In this document: positions 43,632 through 52,092 of the stretch, piece by piece | How positions within the stretch are numbered: position 1 is the stretch's first letter | Layout: each line of letters opens with the position of its first letter | Assembly (NCBI GenBank): GCA_031275345.1 | Contig: JAISOW010000006.1 | Span: 39,495 to 103,494, forward strand | Direction: 5' to 3' | Source: Puniceicoccales bacterium | GTDB taxonomy: Bacteria; Verrucomicrobiota; Verrucomicrobiia; Opitutales; JAIRLM01 | Length of the DNA: 64,000 nucleotides | The notes under the pieces: generated by a model | The model's input: the letters and a program-made list of their open reading frames with translations, nothing else | What the model was told of the DNA's origin: nothing | Databases searched by the model: none | Program-made: the position numbers and the translations under genes

Positions 43632-45290
43632 CTAGGGAAGTTTTTCTGAATCGAGCCGCACGTTTTGGTAAAGGTGGTAGTCAAGGAGATTGGGCTGCCA
43701 GCCATGTACCCGTCTCGCCACACGATGTTTGTGGGTCTCAAAGTAGAGAGGGATGATGGGCATGGCCCCGATGAGACATTCCTCGGCCGCAGCAATGTGT
43801 CCAAGCCGTTCCTCCCCATCCCGTGCCATTTCCGCAGCCAGCATGCTTTGGTCAAAGTTGCCGTCCTGCCAGCGGGAAAAATTGTTGGGCGCATCGCCGC
43901 AAAAAAGTCCTAAAAATGTGGTGGGATCATTATAATCCCCCATCCATCCACCGCGGGCAATGAAAAAATTTCCGGAACGACGGGTAAATAGGAAAGATTT
44001 CCAATCTTCGCAGTTCAATTCTACGGCGATGCCGAGTACATCGCGCCACATCTCCTGCACTGCCTGTGCAATGAGCCGATGCTGGCCGGATGTGTTGAAT
44101 GTAATGCCCATGGGAGGGAGCCCGACACCGTTTGGATAGCCGGCGATTGCCAGCTCCTGCCGCGCCATTTTCGGATCCCATAAAACTTCCTTGCCATCAT
44201 AGACATAGCCACCGGTTCCCCGTGGCACAAGATGGCCGGCCACGAACCGCCCATCGCGATGCAAAAGCTGGCACAGTTTTTTTCTATCAATGGCAAGGGC
44301 CAGGGCCCGTCGAACGTGGATGTTGTCCAGTGGGGGACGGGTGCAATTGCAGAGATAGTAAAAACTGCCAAGAGCCTCCGTCTCCTGCAGCCCGCTTTCC
44401 GGCTTGTCGCGCAGTGCATCCAAAATGTCCGCCGGAACGGTTGACGTAACGTCCAATTCTCCCCCGACAAAGGCATTTTGCTCCGTTTGCTGATTGGCAA
44501 TTGGAAAAAAAACGACCCGTTCCGGGCCAGCCTCCATACCATTTCGATAAAATGGATTTTTTTCCATCACAACCCGATCACCAATGCGCCACTCCACTAG
44601 TCGATACGGTCCATTGGATACCAACTTGCCCGGCCTAGCCCAGTCATTGTCCCACCGTTCCCAGCCGCCACAGGCTTCAATACAGGAACGTAGAATAGGT
44701 GACCAGGCAGGATGGGCCAGCAAGGAAAAGAAATAGGGCATGGGCCGTTCCAGTGTTATTTCCAAAAAATCATCGGACAACGCCCGGATGCCGACCTTTT
44801 CCCATGGAACGTGGCCTTCGTAAAACGCGCGGGCATTGGCTACGCCGTAGTAAAGATCCACGGTTGGCGATGCGAGACCAGGGGAAAGGATGCGCTGCGC
44901 TGCCTGGACAAAATCTTCTGCAACAACCGTTTGTCCATTGCTCCAGCGTCCATCGGCCCGCAGATGGAAGCGGTAAACCAGACCATTTGGGGAAATCTCC
45001 CACCGATCTGCCACACCGGGCAGCGGCTCCAAGGTATTTTCGTCCAAAATTACGAGGCCTTCAAATAGTCCACGGGCAACAAAGATGGGAGAAAAGTCGA
45101 TCATGCGCTGCGGATCCAGCGTGTTCGGCTCAACGGCAATGCCTACGCGCAGAGTTGTGGCAATGCCATCTCCCTCGGACCGTCCCTTGCAACCGCTCGC
45201 CAACAGCAATAGGCAACCAATCGGCAAAAACAGCCAACCAGCCGATAAAAATCGCCGTTTTAAGCGGCACAGGCACCCCCCTATCTCCAC
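43632..45290 (-). CDS. Peptide ABC transporter substrate-binding lipoprotein (OppA/SBP family 5)
   Basis: Periplasmic oligopeptide-binding lipoprotein, 552 residues. The signal peptide LFLPIGCLLLLASGC ends in a lipobox. Conserved SBP_bac_5 blocks are GIAVEPNTLDPQRM, ARGLFEGLVILDENT, DDFLEITLERPMPYF, SNGPYRLVEW and HVRRALALAIDRKKL. No permease or ATPase genes adjoin, so it must work with components encoded elsewhere. The start is GTG 45290; the TTGACA box 34 bases upstream supports it. Confidence 0.93.
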   Translation of the reverse strand: MEIGGCLCRLKRRFLSAGWLFLPIGCLLLLASGCKGRSEGDGIATTLRVGIAVEPNTLDPQRMIDFSPIFVARGLFEGLVILDENTLEPLPGVADRWEISPNGLVYRFHLRADGRWSNGQTVVAEDFVQAAQRILSPGLASPTVDLYYGVANARAFYEGHVPWEKVGIRALSDDFLEITLERPMPYFFSLLAHPAWSPILRSCIEACGGWERWDNDWARPGKLVSNGPYRLVEWRIGDRVVMEKNPFYRNGMEAGPERVVFFPIANQQTEQNAFVGGELDVTSTVPADILDALRDKPESGLQETEALGSFYYLCNCTRPPLDNIHVRRALALAIDRKKLCQLLHRDGRFVAGHLVPRGTGGYVYDGKEVLWDPKMARQELAIAGYPNGVGLPPMGITFNTSGQHRLIAQAVQEMWRDVLGIAVELNCEDWKSFLFTRRSGNFFIARGGWMGDYNDPTTFLGLFCGDAPNNFSRWQDGNFDQSMLAAEMARDGEERLGHIAAAEECLIGAMPIIPLYFETHKHRVARRVHGWQPNLLDYHLYQNVRLDSEKLP

Positions 45291-45324
45291 CAGGTGATGG
45301 AAAGCACGGCCATTGGTCTGTCAA
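45291..45324 (-). promoter_or_regulatory. Predicted leaderless promoter of the OppA-like gene
   Basis: On the minus strand a perfect TTGACA begins 34 bases before GTG 45290, with TCCATC after a 17-base spacer and five bases to the start codon. Confidence 0.45.
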
Positions 45325-45364
45325 CGGCAAATGGTACGGCTGTGCCAAGCACCAAAACCAACCA

Positions 45365-45760
45365 TCAGCGCTTAGAGAATTGGAACCGTTTGCGCGCACC
45401 GGGCCGTCCAGCCTTTTTGCGCTCACGAATGCGGGAATCCCGCGTGAGTAGGCCTTCATTTTTTAGGGCTGGTCGCATCTCCGGATGCATTGCCACCAGC
45501 GCCCTTGCCACACCGTGGGAAATTGCACCAGCCTGGCCCATGAGTCCGCCGCCACCCACGCGAATGGCGATGTCCACCCGATCGACCAATTCCAACAGGT
45601 TGGCCGACCTGAGGGCAAGGCGAGCGAACTCCGGCTGGCTACAGTACTCGTCCAAACTGCGGCCATTGACCAAGCATTTTCCCATGCCACGGGAGACGCG
45701 CACCCGTGCCACGGCGGTCTTGCGCCTGCCAGTTCCTAAAAATACCTCATTTTCGCCCAT
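45365..45760 (-). CDS. rpsI: 30S ribosomal protein S9
   Basis: Small-subunit ribosomal protein of 131 residues. The S9 signatures are FLGTGRRKTAVARVRV, the central GGGGLMGQAGAISHGVARAL block, and the basic C-terminus ending KKAGRPGARKRFQFSKR, whose tail reaches the P-site tRNA. ATG 45760 follows GAGGAA at a suitable distance and overlaps the rplM stop by 14 bases. It forms the usual rplM-rpsI operon. Confidence 0.97.
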   Translation of the reverse strand: MGENEVFLGTGRRKTAVARVRVSRGMGKCLVNGRSLDEYCSQPEFARLALRSANLLELVDRVDIAIRVGGGGLMGQAGAISHGVARALVAMHPEMRPALKNEGLLTRDSRIRERKKAGRPGARKRFQFSKR

Positions 45761-46202
45761 GGCAAATTTCCTCAGCTGGAATGGGACGCTGCGCAGCATG
45801 GCCATGCTCCGGACCTGGGTAAACCTTCAATTTCTTCAGCATGGCTGCGGCGAGCCGATTCTTTGGCAGCATGCCCCGCACCGCATGTTCAACGATGAAG
45901 CGTGGATCGTGCCGCCGCATGTCGCCGACGTGGCGAAAGTATTCATTGCCCATGTAGCCAGTGTAAAACATATAGCGCTTCTTTTCTTCCTTGGCGCCCG
46001 TGAGCTGGACCTGCGCCGCATTGATCACCACGACGAACTCGCCGGTGTCCACGTGGGGTGTATAGATTGGCCTGTGCCTGCCGCGGAGGATGTTGGCAAT
46101 GCGGACCGCCATGCGCCCCAAATGTTCCCGGCTGGCGTCGAACAAAAACCACCGCTTTTGCTGCGCACCGTGCTCTTCCTTCTTCGCCCAAGTGGTCGCC
46201 AT
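45747..46202 (-). CDS. rplM: 50S ribosomal protein L13
   Basis: Large-subunit ribosomal protein of 151 residues. The hallmarks are RWFLFDASREHLGRMAVRIA, DTGEFVVVINA, YYTGY-like YMFYTGYMGNEYFR and the AVRGMLPKNRLAAAMLKKL signature. An AGGTGA ribosome-binding site precedes the ATG, and TTGACA lies about 60 bases upstream, so this operon has a conventional leader. It is cotranscribed with rpsI. Confidence 0.97.
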   Translation of the reverse strand: MATTWAKKEEHGAQQKRWFLFDASREHLGRMAVRIANILRGRHRPIYTPHVDTGEFVVVINAAQVQLTGAKEEKKRYMFYTGYMGNEYFRHVGDMRRHDPRFIVEHAVRGMLPKNRLAAAMLKKLKVYPGPEHGHAAQRPIPAEEICHGRK

Positions 46203-46353
46203 CGAATCTCACCTACCCAGTTTTAGAGGGTCTCATCCAGAAGAAACGGTCCTGGGTGTCAAGCGATTTTCCGTCGAAAAAAATCGCCTGGCCGGAGGCA
46301 TGGATAAAAATTTATCTTGGCGAAGGCAAAAAAATGGTCAGCAAGGGGGCTTC

Positions 46354-46425
46354 GGCGCGGTAGCCAAGTGGTAAGGCAGGAGTCTGCAAAACTTCTATTC
46401 GGCGGTCCGATTCCGCCCCGCGCCT
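46354..46425 (+). tRNA. tRNA-Cys (anticodon GCA)
   Basis: The acceptor GGCGCGG pairs with CCGCGCC, the anticodon loop is CT-GCA-AA, and the T-arm is GGCGG-TCCGATT-CCGCC. Discriminator U is followed by encoded CCA at 46426-46428. The length is 72 nucleotides. Confidence 0.94.
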
Positions 46426-46563
46426 CCAGGGTGGTACCCGTTTGGCAAAAATAGACCGATGTGGCGGAAAAAAACTTGCCCCGTCGGCGCCGAAACGATA
46501 GGGAAGGCATGTGGGCCAGGTCCGCGGAGAATCTGGCGCATTCCATCGGAACGTGGGACATAC

Positions 46564-47208
46564 ATGACGAATGCATTTCCAAAAAAGCCGGCAGTGGCCA
46601 GGGGTGGCAGAAAGCCCGATCGGGGCCGTTTTGACCGCGGACCGCGGCGCAATGAGCGAATTCGCGTCCCGAAGGTGCGGGTCATCGGCCCGGACGGAGA
46701 ACAGCTTGGCATCCTGGAGACACGGGATGCTCTACACCGGGCAAAGGGAATGGGCCTGGACCTGGTTGAGGTGTCGGCAACCAGCGATCCGCCGGTGTGC
46801 CGCATCCTGGACTATGGCAAATTTCGCTACGAGGAAGAAAAGAAGGGCAAAGGGCAGCAAAAAACGAACGCTTCCAGGTTCAAGGAGGTAAAATTTCGGC
46901 CATCCGTTGACGTTGGTGACTACAATACCAAGGTGCGGCACGCCATCGATTTTCTTGGTAAAGGGTTTAAATTAAAAATTTCCCTGCAATTTCGGGGACG
47001 GGAGATGGCACACCAGGACCTTGGGTTTCAGGTGGTGCAGCGGGCCATCCAGGACCTGCAAGAGTTTGGGTCGCTGGATTCTCCCCCCAGACTGGCCGGC
47101 CGCAGCATTGGAGCCACGCTATCTCCCCGCGTGCAACACAATCGCCGCCGCGCCACGCCCATCACCCCTGACCCGGCGGCTGACCCGGCGGCTGACCCGG
47201 CGGACTAG
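46564..47208 (+). CDS. infC: Translation initiation factor IF-3
   Basis: Prevents premature subunit joining and checks the start codon. The N-terminal domain has RVIGPDGEQLGILETRDAL and GLDLVEVSATSDPPVCRILD; the C-terminal domain has EVKFRPSVDVGDYNTKVRHA and LKISLQFRGREMAHQDLG. The 214-residue protein is longer than most because of a tail ending in three PAAD units encoded by a 12-base tandem repeat. ATG 46564 is the working start; the frame is open upstream and IF-3 genes often use rare start codons. rpmI and rplT, the usual partners, are absent. Confidence 0.95.
   Translation: MTNAFPKKPAVARGGRKPDRGRFDRGPRRNERIRVPKVRVIGPDGEQLGILETRDALHRAKGMGLDLVEVSATSDPPVCRILDYGKFRYEEEKKGKGQQKTNASRFKEVKFRPSVDVGDYNTKVRHAIDFLGKGFKLKISLQFRGREMAHQDLGFQVVQRAIQDLQEFGSLDSPPRLAGRSIGATLSPRVQHNRRRATPITPDPAADPAADPAD
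47168..47203 (+). repeat. infC: 12-base tandem repeat, three copies, at the 3' end of infC
   Basis: The unit CTGACCCGGCGG occurs three times head to tail and encodes repeated Pro-Ala-Ala-Asp. The copies are identical, so copy number may vary between strains. Confidence 0.85.
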
Positions 47209-47216
47209 ATTTTGCC

Positions 47217-47813
47217 ATGGAAAAGGAAATGGTTTTGGGAAATTGCGCCCAATGCGGAGCACCGGCAACGGTGTACGTGCTGCAGATGGCAGATGGCGTG
47301 ATCACGCAGCAGCCACTCTGTGCGGCCTGCGCCCTGCGCCGCGGCCTAGGGAAAGATGCAAAGACATTAAAAATGTTGTCAGCAAATTTTTTTCGCCAGC
47401 TGCTGGGGGATAGCCTTGGCCAGGTCGTCTGCCCCAATTGCGGACTTACGGTGGCCAAATTTCAAGAAGGGAGACTCCTCGGCTGCCACCGATGCTATGC
47501 TGCCTTTTCCAAGTTTTTGGCACCGCTGTTCGACCGAATGCAGCACAGTCCACGGCACAGGGGTAAGCGCTTCCGCCCAGCCGAAGATGGAATTGCCACG
47601 GAAAATGGTAAAACTTCTGGCGTCGCGCGCCGCGGAAGGCTATGCAAGCCAATCCATGGCGGTATTCGGATGCTGCAAAGCCATCTGCGCCTCGCCGTTG
47701 CCGTAGAAAACTACGAGGAAGCAGCTGCCATCAGGGATAGGTTGGCGGCCGTGCGACGAAGAAAAAAACCGACACGATCCGTGGCCGTTGCTGCACTAAC
47801 CCAATGTCGATAG
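47217..47813 (+). CDS. McsA-like protein: zinc-finger and UVR-motif domain
   Basis: The 198-residue protein has four CxxC pairs (CAQC, CAAC, CPNC, CHRC) in its first 95 residues and a C-terminal UVR motif (LRLAVAVENYEEAAAIRDRL). This is the layout of McsA, the activator of the McsB arginine kinase that feeds ClpCP. mcsB and clpC are not adjacent. It starts eight bases after infC, an unusual pairing, and is likely cotranscribed with it. Confidence 0.85.
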   Translation: MEKEMVLGNCAQCGAPATVYVLQMADGVITQQPLCAACALRRGLGKDAKTLKMLSANFFRQLLGDSLGQVVCPNCGLTVAKFQEGRLLGCHRCYAAFSKFLAPLFDRMQHSPRHRGKRFRPAEDGIATENGKTSGVARRGRLCKPIHGGIRMLQSHLRLAVAVENYEEAAAIRDRLAAVRRRKKPTRSVAVAALTQCR

Positions 47814-47905
47814 GCATGGCGTAGGCTCCGCCATTGCACTAGTCGGCGTGGACCCCAATCAATGGCGGGTTTTGGGACCGTTTTGGAAACAGGGTAGTGT
47901 TTACA

Positions 47906-47940
47906 TTGACAAAACGATAATTTTTTGTGAACTTTTGATT
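47906..47940 (+). promoter_or_regulatory. Predicted leaderless promoter of the lipase-like orphan gene
   Basis: CATTGACA has its TTGACA start exactly 35 bases before ATG 47941. GAACTT lies 17 bases after it. No Shine-Dalgarno sequence is present. Confidence 0.45.
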
Positions 47941-48765
47941 ATGATGAATATTTGTAGTCAAAGCCGGACTAACTTCAGAAATGCTCTATCCCTCTCGCCC
48001 ACAGAATACAATACCATCAAGCCCGTGCTGAAATTGGCCGGCGAATTTTTGACGTCCCATTGCGTGACGAAGACTTCCATTGCTCACGGCGGCGCCATCG
48101 TTGCCAAGTATAGCGAAGATTTTTGTTGCATGCCGCCAGATTCACTTTCTTCCGAAATGGATGGGAATAGAAAGGTTCTCCTGCTACCCATCTTTTTCCT
48201 CGGCCTTAGAAGTGGCTCCCTGTTTCGCCAACTCCTAATGGCCATCAAAAATATTCTGGGCCTGCCAATGGGAGAGCTGCAAAGTGCCGATGAGCTGGTA
48301 CGAAAAATAGTGACGGATTGTCGGAATAAGTTTGGAACAGATGTGGAAGTGAAACCACTACTCATCGGCCATTCTCTGGGGTCTGTTCCGGCCAGCGTAT
48401 TGGCCGTGCGCCATGGGTGGCTTTCAATTTGTTTCAATCCTCTCGGCCTTGGCCGGGGAGCGCGACACTATGCTGGAAACGAAAATTTACAGAAGGTCAA
48501 CAATCTGCAAAGTTTACGCCATCTGTCGTTTACGTCACCGGGCGACTGGGTATCCTCACCGACCGGCTGGTGGCTATTGCGCCGCATTCAATCGCCTGGC
48601 CTGCGGATACTCACGCCGGACTATGCGCCGCAGTATGATATAGAGGCTACGAGAAAGCATGCGAGAATCATTCACATTTTGTTCCCTAATTATCTGTATC
48701 TGCTACTAAGCGACTATCAAAAAGCATTCGAATCACCATCGTCCCCTTCGCCGAACCTCCCATGA
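47941..48765 (+). CDS. Lipase-like alpha/beta hydrolase, candidate effector
   Basis: A 274-residue protein with a nucleophile elbow LLIGHSLGSVPASVLAV (G-x-S-x-G) near residue 142. Downstream candidates for the triad are Asp in TSPGDWVSSPTG and a histidine in KHARIIHILF. A hydrophobic beta strand (KVLLLPIFFLGLRSGSLF) precedes the elbow as in lipases. There is no signal peptide. GC content is lower than that of neighbours. A cytosolic lipase or phospholipase delivered by the type III system is a reasonable idea, but only the fold and the serine motif are visible. The ORF extends upstream to 47848; ATG 47941 is preferred for its promoter spacing. Confidence 0.7.
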   Translation: MMNICSQSRTNFRNALSLSPTEYNTIKPVLKLAGEFLTSHCVTKTSIAHGGAIVAKYSEDFCCMPPDSLSSEMDGNRKVLLLPIFFLGLRSGSLFRQLLMAIKNILGLPMGELQSADELVRKIVTDCRNKFGTDVEVKPLLIGHSLGSVPASVLAVRHGWLSICFNPLGLGRGARHYAGNENLQKVNNLQSLRHLSFTSPGDWVSSPTGWWLLRRIQSPGLRILTPDYAPQYDIEATRKHARIIHILFPNYLYLLLSDYQKAFESPSSPSPNLP

Positions 48766-48803
48766 CAACTTCCTACGACGTGAACATCGCGGAACAAAAT
48801 CTA

Positions 48804-50363
48804 TTAACCCAAGATTCGCAGCCAGCATGGCGGAAATATGGCGACACAAACCGGTGCCAGCCAGAACAATAGGGGGTGGCATGGCCGGCGGCAGCGGCAC
48901 AGGGTGGCAACAATGGCGGCAAACCAGAGAAGCGTCCCGCCACAGCCAATTGCCATCGGCCGTGAAGTGACCCATTGCCATCGATCGACAGCATGGGCCA
49001 GAACGTGAATCAAATGCAGCAGGGGAAGGGCAATTGTGTTGCAGCACAGGCACCCGGCGGAAACGCCAAAAAAACCGAGGCAAAGCGATGAAAATCCACA
49101 AACCATGGCCGGCGTGGCCAGTGGAATTGCCAACGGATTGAGCAAAATTCCGCCCAGGGAAAATGTTTGAAAATGGAAGAGGGACAAGGGAATGAGTGGT
49201 AGCGTGGCAGCCAGGGACATGGCAAAGAGTTGACCCATTCGGATGCAGCCGTGGCGCAGTAGGGAATGTTTGCGGTCCGAGGGAGCCAACGCGCGGCGAA
49301 TCCAGTTGCCCAGTGGGGCACCATAGAGGAGCAGGGAAAATACGACGCCGTAGGAAAATTGAAAGCTGGTGGACAGCAGGCTGGTCGGTGACAATAGCAG
49401 TGTGGCGAAGGCGGACAGTGTGAGCGACGACAGGCCGCTGGCGCGGCGGGAAAGTAGAGGTGCCAGCCACAGCAACGACACCATGGCAAGGGCGCGGACG
49501 GATGACGGGCTGGCCCCCACCAGAAGTACGAAGGCCATCAAAGGAACCATGCGCAGCAGGAACAGTGCCGATTGCGGCAGTGGCAAAGGTTTGGTCAATG
49601 TGCCAAGCAGGGCGGCGATTACTCCGATGTGCAGCCCACTGACCGCAAAAAGATGGGCAATGCCGACCCGGGAATAGGTATTTTTATCGCCGGCATCCAT
49701 GGCAGAGCGGTCGCCGAGCAACATGGCCCCATAGATGCCAGCCTCGGAAGAATGTGGTGGCAGGCCAAATTGTAGGGATCGTAGGGCGCGATCATGTGCA
49801 GCTGCCAGGTATTTGGCAAATGGCGGAACAGGGCCCAATGACAAAACTTTTCCCTGCACCACGCGATGGCACACACCGGTCTCTAGCAGGTAGCGTTCAA
49901 ATGTTGGCCCGGATGGTGTCGTTCGCCGTATTTTGGCCAGGACCTGAATGCGCTGACCCACGATGGGCCGTGGTAGCTTGTCTGGCAGGGACAAATTGTA
50001 GTAGATTTGCTGGCCATCCGAACCATTTTGCAGAACCAGACGGCCAAAACCGTGGATGCGTCTGCCCGAGGCATTGGTGCGCAAAGTGCAGCGTTCCAAA
50101 TAAATGGAAAATTTTTGTCGACGATTGAGCCAGCTGGGTTGCAATGGCCGCTCTGCCCGAACCTTCGCCAGTGCCCAGCCCAGCAGTGCCGTTGCCAGCA
50201 GAATCAGCGCCATTCGACGCGATCTATGGCATTGGCATGGGAGCAAAATTAGGAGCAAGACCAGCGCAGGTGCGGCGTGACCCATGGCAATCAACATGCC
50301 CAATGCGAGGGCTGCCAGTGGCAGGAGCAGTGGAGCACGCTGGAGCGACGAATATTGTTCCAT
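48804..50363 (-). CDS. comEC: ComEC/Rec2 family DNA-uptake channel protein
   Basis: Polytopic membrane protein of 519 residues that forms the competence channel for single-stranded DNA. The central Competence domain contains IYGAMLLGDRSAMDAGDKNT, GIAHLFAVSGLHIGVIAALLG and GASPSSVRALAMVSLLWLAP. The N-terminal OB-like domain is present, but the C-terminal metallo-beta-lactamase domain of long ComEC forms is missing, as in several lineages. Together with the pilus genes at 10 and 34-38 kb it suggests the capacity for natural transformation. Confidence 0.9.
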   Translation of the reverse strand: MEQYSSLQRAPLLLPLAALALGMLIAMGHAAPALVLLLILLPCQCHRSRRMALILLATALLGWALAKVRAERPLQPSWLNRRQKFSIYLERCTLRTNASGRRIHGFGRLVLQNGSDGQQIYYNLSLPDKLPRPIVGQRIQVLAKIRRTTPSGPTFERYLLETGVCHRVVQGKVLSLGPVPPFAKYLAAAHDRALRSLQFGLPPHSSEAGIYGAMLLGDRSAMDAGDKNTYSRVGIAHLFAVSGLHIGVIAALLGTLTKPLPLPQSALFLLRMVPLMAFVLLVGASPSSVRALAMVSLLWLAPLLSRRASGLSSLTLSAFATLLLSPTSLLSTSFQFSYGVVFSLLLYGAPLGNWIRRALAPSDRKHSLLRHGCIRMGQLFAMSLAATLPLIPLSLFHFQTFSLGGILLNPLAIPLATPAMVCGFSSLCLGFFGVSAGCLCCNTIALPLLHLIHVLAHAVDRWQWVTSRPMAIGCGGTLLWFAAIVATLCRCRRPCHPLLFWLAPVCVAIFPPCWLRILG

Positions 50364-50463
50364 GGAATGCCGGTGCGCCTGGCAAATTTTTTACAAAAGG
50401 CAAGCCAATACCGGCATTGGCCGCCGCGCACCGCGAACGGGATAAAAATTTTTGGACCACACA

Positions 50464-51471
50464 TCATTGCAGATGTGGCCGGCCTGTGCGGCGGCGAAAT
50501 CTTCGCCGCAATGCGTAGCGAGCTAGGCGCACAAGATCCCGCAGGCCAAAGAAATGCTGCGGTGCGGCAAAAACGAGACGGCGGAAAAATAGCGCGATGC
50601 GATGGCGACGATCCTTGCAACAACTTTTTTCAAATCGATGGTAAAGCAAATAGTGTTCGCGGTGTTTGCCCGATGCGATGAGCATGTTCCATGGCTTTTT
50701 CGAACCAGCGAAGTGGATGATGGCAGGGTCGGAAGGACAGCTGTCCAGTGCACCGTTGGCAAAACAATTCCACCGCGGTGGAAGAAAGTGCACCCGGCCA
50801 AATGCCGCCAAGTTCAGAGCATCCTGGTCGGGAAAGCGCAGCATCTGCCTTGCATCCTGCCGTTGCAAGAGTTGCAGGGCGTGCCGATGGACTGCATCCC
50901 GGCGCATTGCATCCAAATGAAGGAGCAGCACGCCAGCGTTGAAATAATTGGCCGGGGTGGGAAGGTCAAGCCGTTCTCCCAATCTGGCATGGCCCGTTGC
51001 ATCCATCTCCCTCACAGCAGCCAGGTAACATTCTCCCAAATCCATGGTCAGCAGAGGTTGCAGCGAAGATACTGCCAAAATGTCCGAATCCAGCCACAGG
51101 GCACGCGATTTGTCTGGAAATAGGTCAGGAATGAGCAGTCGCAGGTTGGCGGCCGCCGAATAGTGGCCGACGCAGTGACAGCCGGCAATGGTGGCCTGCG
51201 GATCCACATTTTTTGCAAAAATGCGGCACCGATGGTGGTGATCTGCAACGGACCGCAACTTTTGCAACTGCCGCCGGGTGAGGCACAGACCCAGCACGTG
51301 CAGTTCGTAACATTCATCGTCCGCGCCGCGGTTTGCCAGGATGGAATGCATCGCCACGACCGTTTGCTCCACGTAGCTACCATTGCAGGCCAGGACGATG
51401 GGAACGGAATCAAAATTGCCGACAACGGGAGAAAAATCCGCACCAGCCGTCGCTCGCACACCCATATCCAT
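50464..51471 (-). CDS. Glycosyltransferase family 8
   Basis: GT-A fold retaining transferase, often adding glucose or galactose to the LPS core. The DxD metal site is in RALWLDSDILAV; further GT8 blocks are FNAGVLLLHLD, FPDQDALNLAAFG and IIHFAGSKKPWN. The start is placed at the second of three clustered Met codons (51471): TTGACT begins exactly 35 bases upstream of it and homology starts later, at SVPIVLACNGSY. ATG 51480 is possible. It stands alone between comEC and a gene-poor stretch. Confidence 0.9.
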   Translation of the reverse strand: MDMGVRATAGADFSPVVGNFDSVPIVLACNGSYVEQTVVAMHSILANRGADDECYELHVLGLCLTRRQLQKLRSVADHHHRCRIFAKNVDPQATIAGCHCVGHYSAAANLRLLIPDLFPDKSRALWLDSDILAVSSLQPLLTMDLGECYLAAVREMDATGHARLGERLDLPTPANYFNAGVLLLHLDAMRRDAVHRHALQLLQRQDARQMLRFPDQDALNLAAFGRVHFLPPRWNCFANGALDSCPSDPAIIHFAGSKKPWNMLIASGKHREHYLLYHRFEKSCCKDRRHRIALFFRRLVFAAPQHFFGLRDLVRLARYALRRRFRRRTGRPHLQ

Positions 51472-51506
51472 GGATCGCATTTTTGGATGCGCATTGTGGC
51501 AGTCAA
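51472..51506 (-). promoter_or_regulatory. Predicted leaderless promoter of the GT8 gene
   Basis: On the minus strand TTGACT (51506-51501) begins 35 bases before ATG 51471. The -10 region is weak (AAAATG). Confidence 0.35.
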
Positions 51507-51725
51507 GAAAACCAATGGCGCAAGTTCAGGGGCAGGGCCCTCGGCCGCCAACAGTCAAACGCGCATGCATCCTGCATATATGGCATGATTGTGATGGAGA
51601 GACTCTTGGGCTACAAGGGAAATTTTTTGCATTCTCAAAAACTTTGCGATCTAAGCCAAAATTTCGAGCAGGTGGAGGTCGCGCGCGCACCGAAAAAGTT
51701 TTTACCTGACCTTTGCTAATGTAAA

Positions 51726-51869
51726 ATGCAAACACCCCACGAAATGATTATTTTGTTTCTCATTGGATTCATTCTTGGTGTCATATGGGTGATTGGAATC
51801 CATGGGCAAGTGTGGGTGTGGCAGATGTGGCATGTAGCCGCCGCTAACGACCCTCATGCGAGTCGCTAG
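51726..51869 (+). CDS. Possible 47-residue membrane microprotein
   Basis: The frame reads as a single-pass membrane peptide: MQTPHEMIILFLIGFILGV followed by a Trp-rich stretch (VWVWQMWHV). GCTAAT lies 11 to 6 bases before the ATG and could serve as a -10 box; there is no Shine-Dalgarno. It lies in an otherwise gene-poor region and its stop is overlapped by a second hydrophobic frame. I know no homologue. It could be a real microprotein or a remnant. Confidence 0.35.
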   Translation: MQTPHEMIILFLIGFILGVIWVIGIHGQVWVWQMWHVAAANDPHASR

Positions 51870-51954
51870 TGGGTTTTTCCTGATTGTTTTGGGGGCCTTC
51901 ATAAATTTTTTTGGTCTGTCTGACGCCATTTTTGGGAAAATTTTGCGGTCGTGA
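51856..51954 (+). CDS. Possible 32-residue membrane microprotein
   Basis: It starts at ATG 51856 inside the 3' end of the preceding small frame and encodes a hydrophobic peptide (GFFLIVLGAFINFFGLSDA). A third tiny hydrophobic frame, GTG 51951 to TAA 52019, overlaps its stop as GTGA. Chained overlaps are usual for coupled genes but could arise by chance in AT-rich DNA. Confidence 0.28.
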   Translation: MRVASGFFLIVLGAFINFFGLSDAIFGKILRS

Positions 51955-52092
51955 AATTTTTCGTTGCGCACCGTTCAACGGCATTTCTAGTGACCCTGAG
52001 GTTTTTAGCATTTTTTTAATCCCTGCCCCGATTTCTCAAATTTCCAGGAAAATTTCAGGAAAACTGGATTTTTCACTATCAATTAAAACGAG

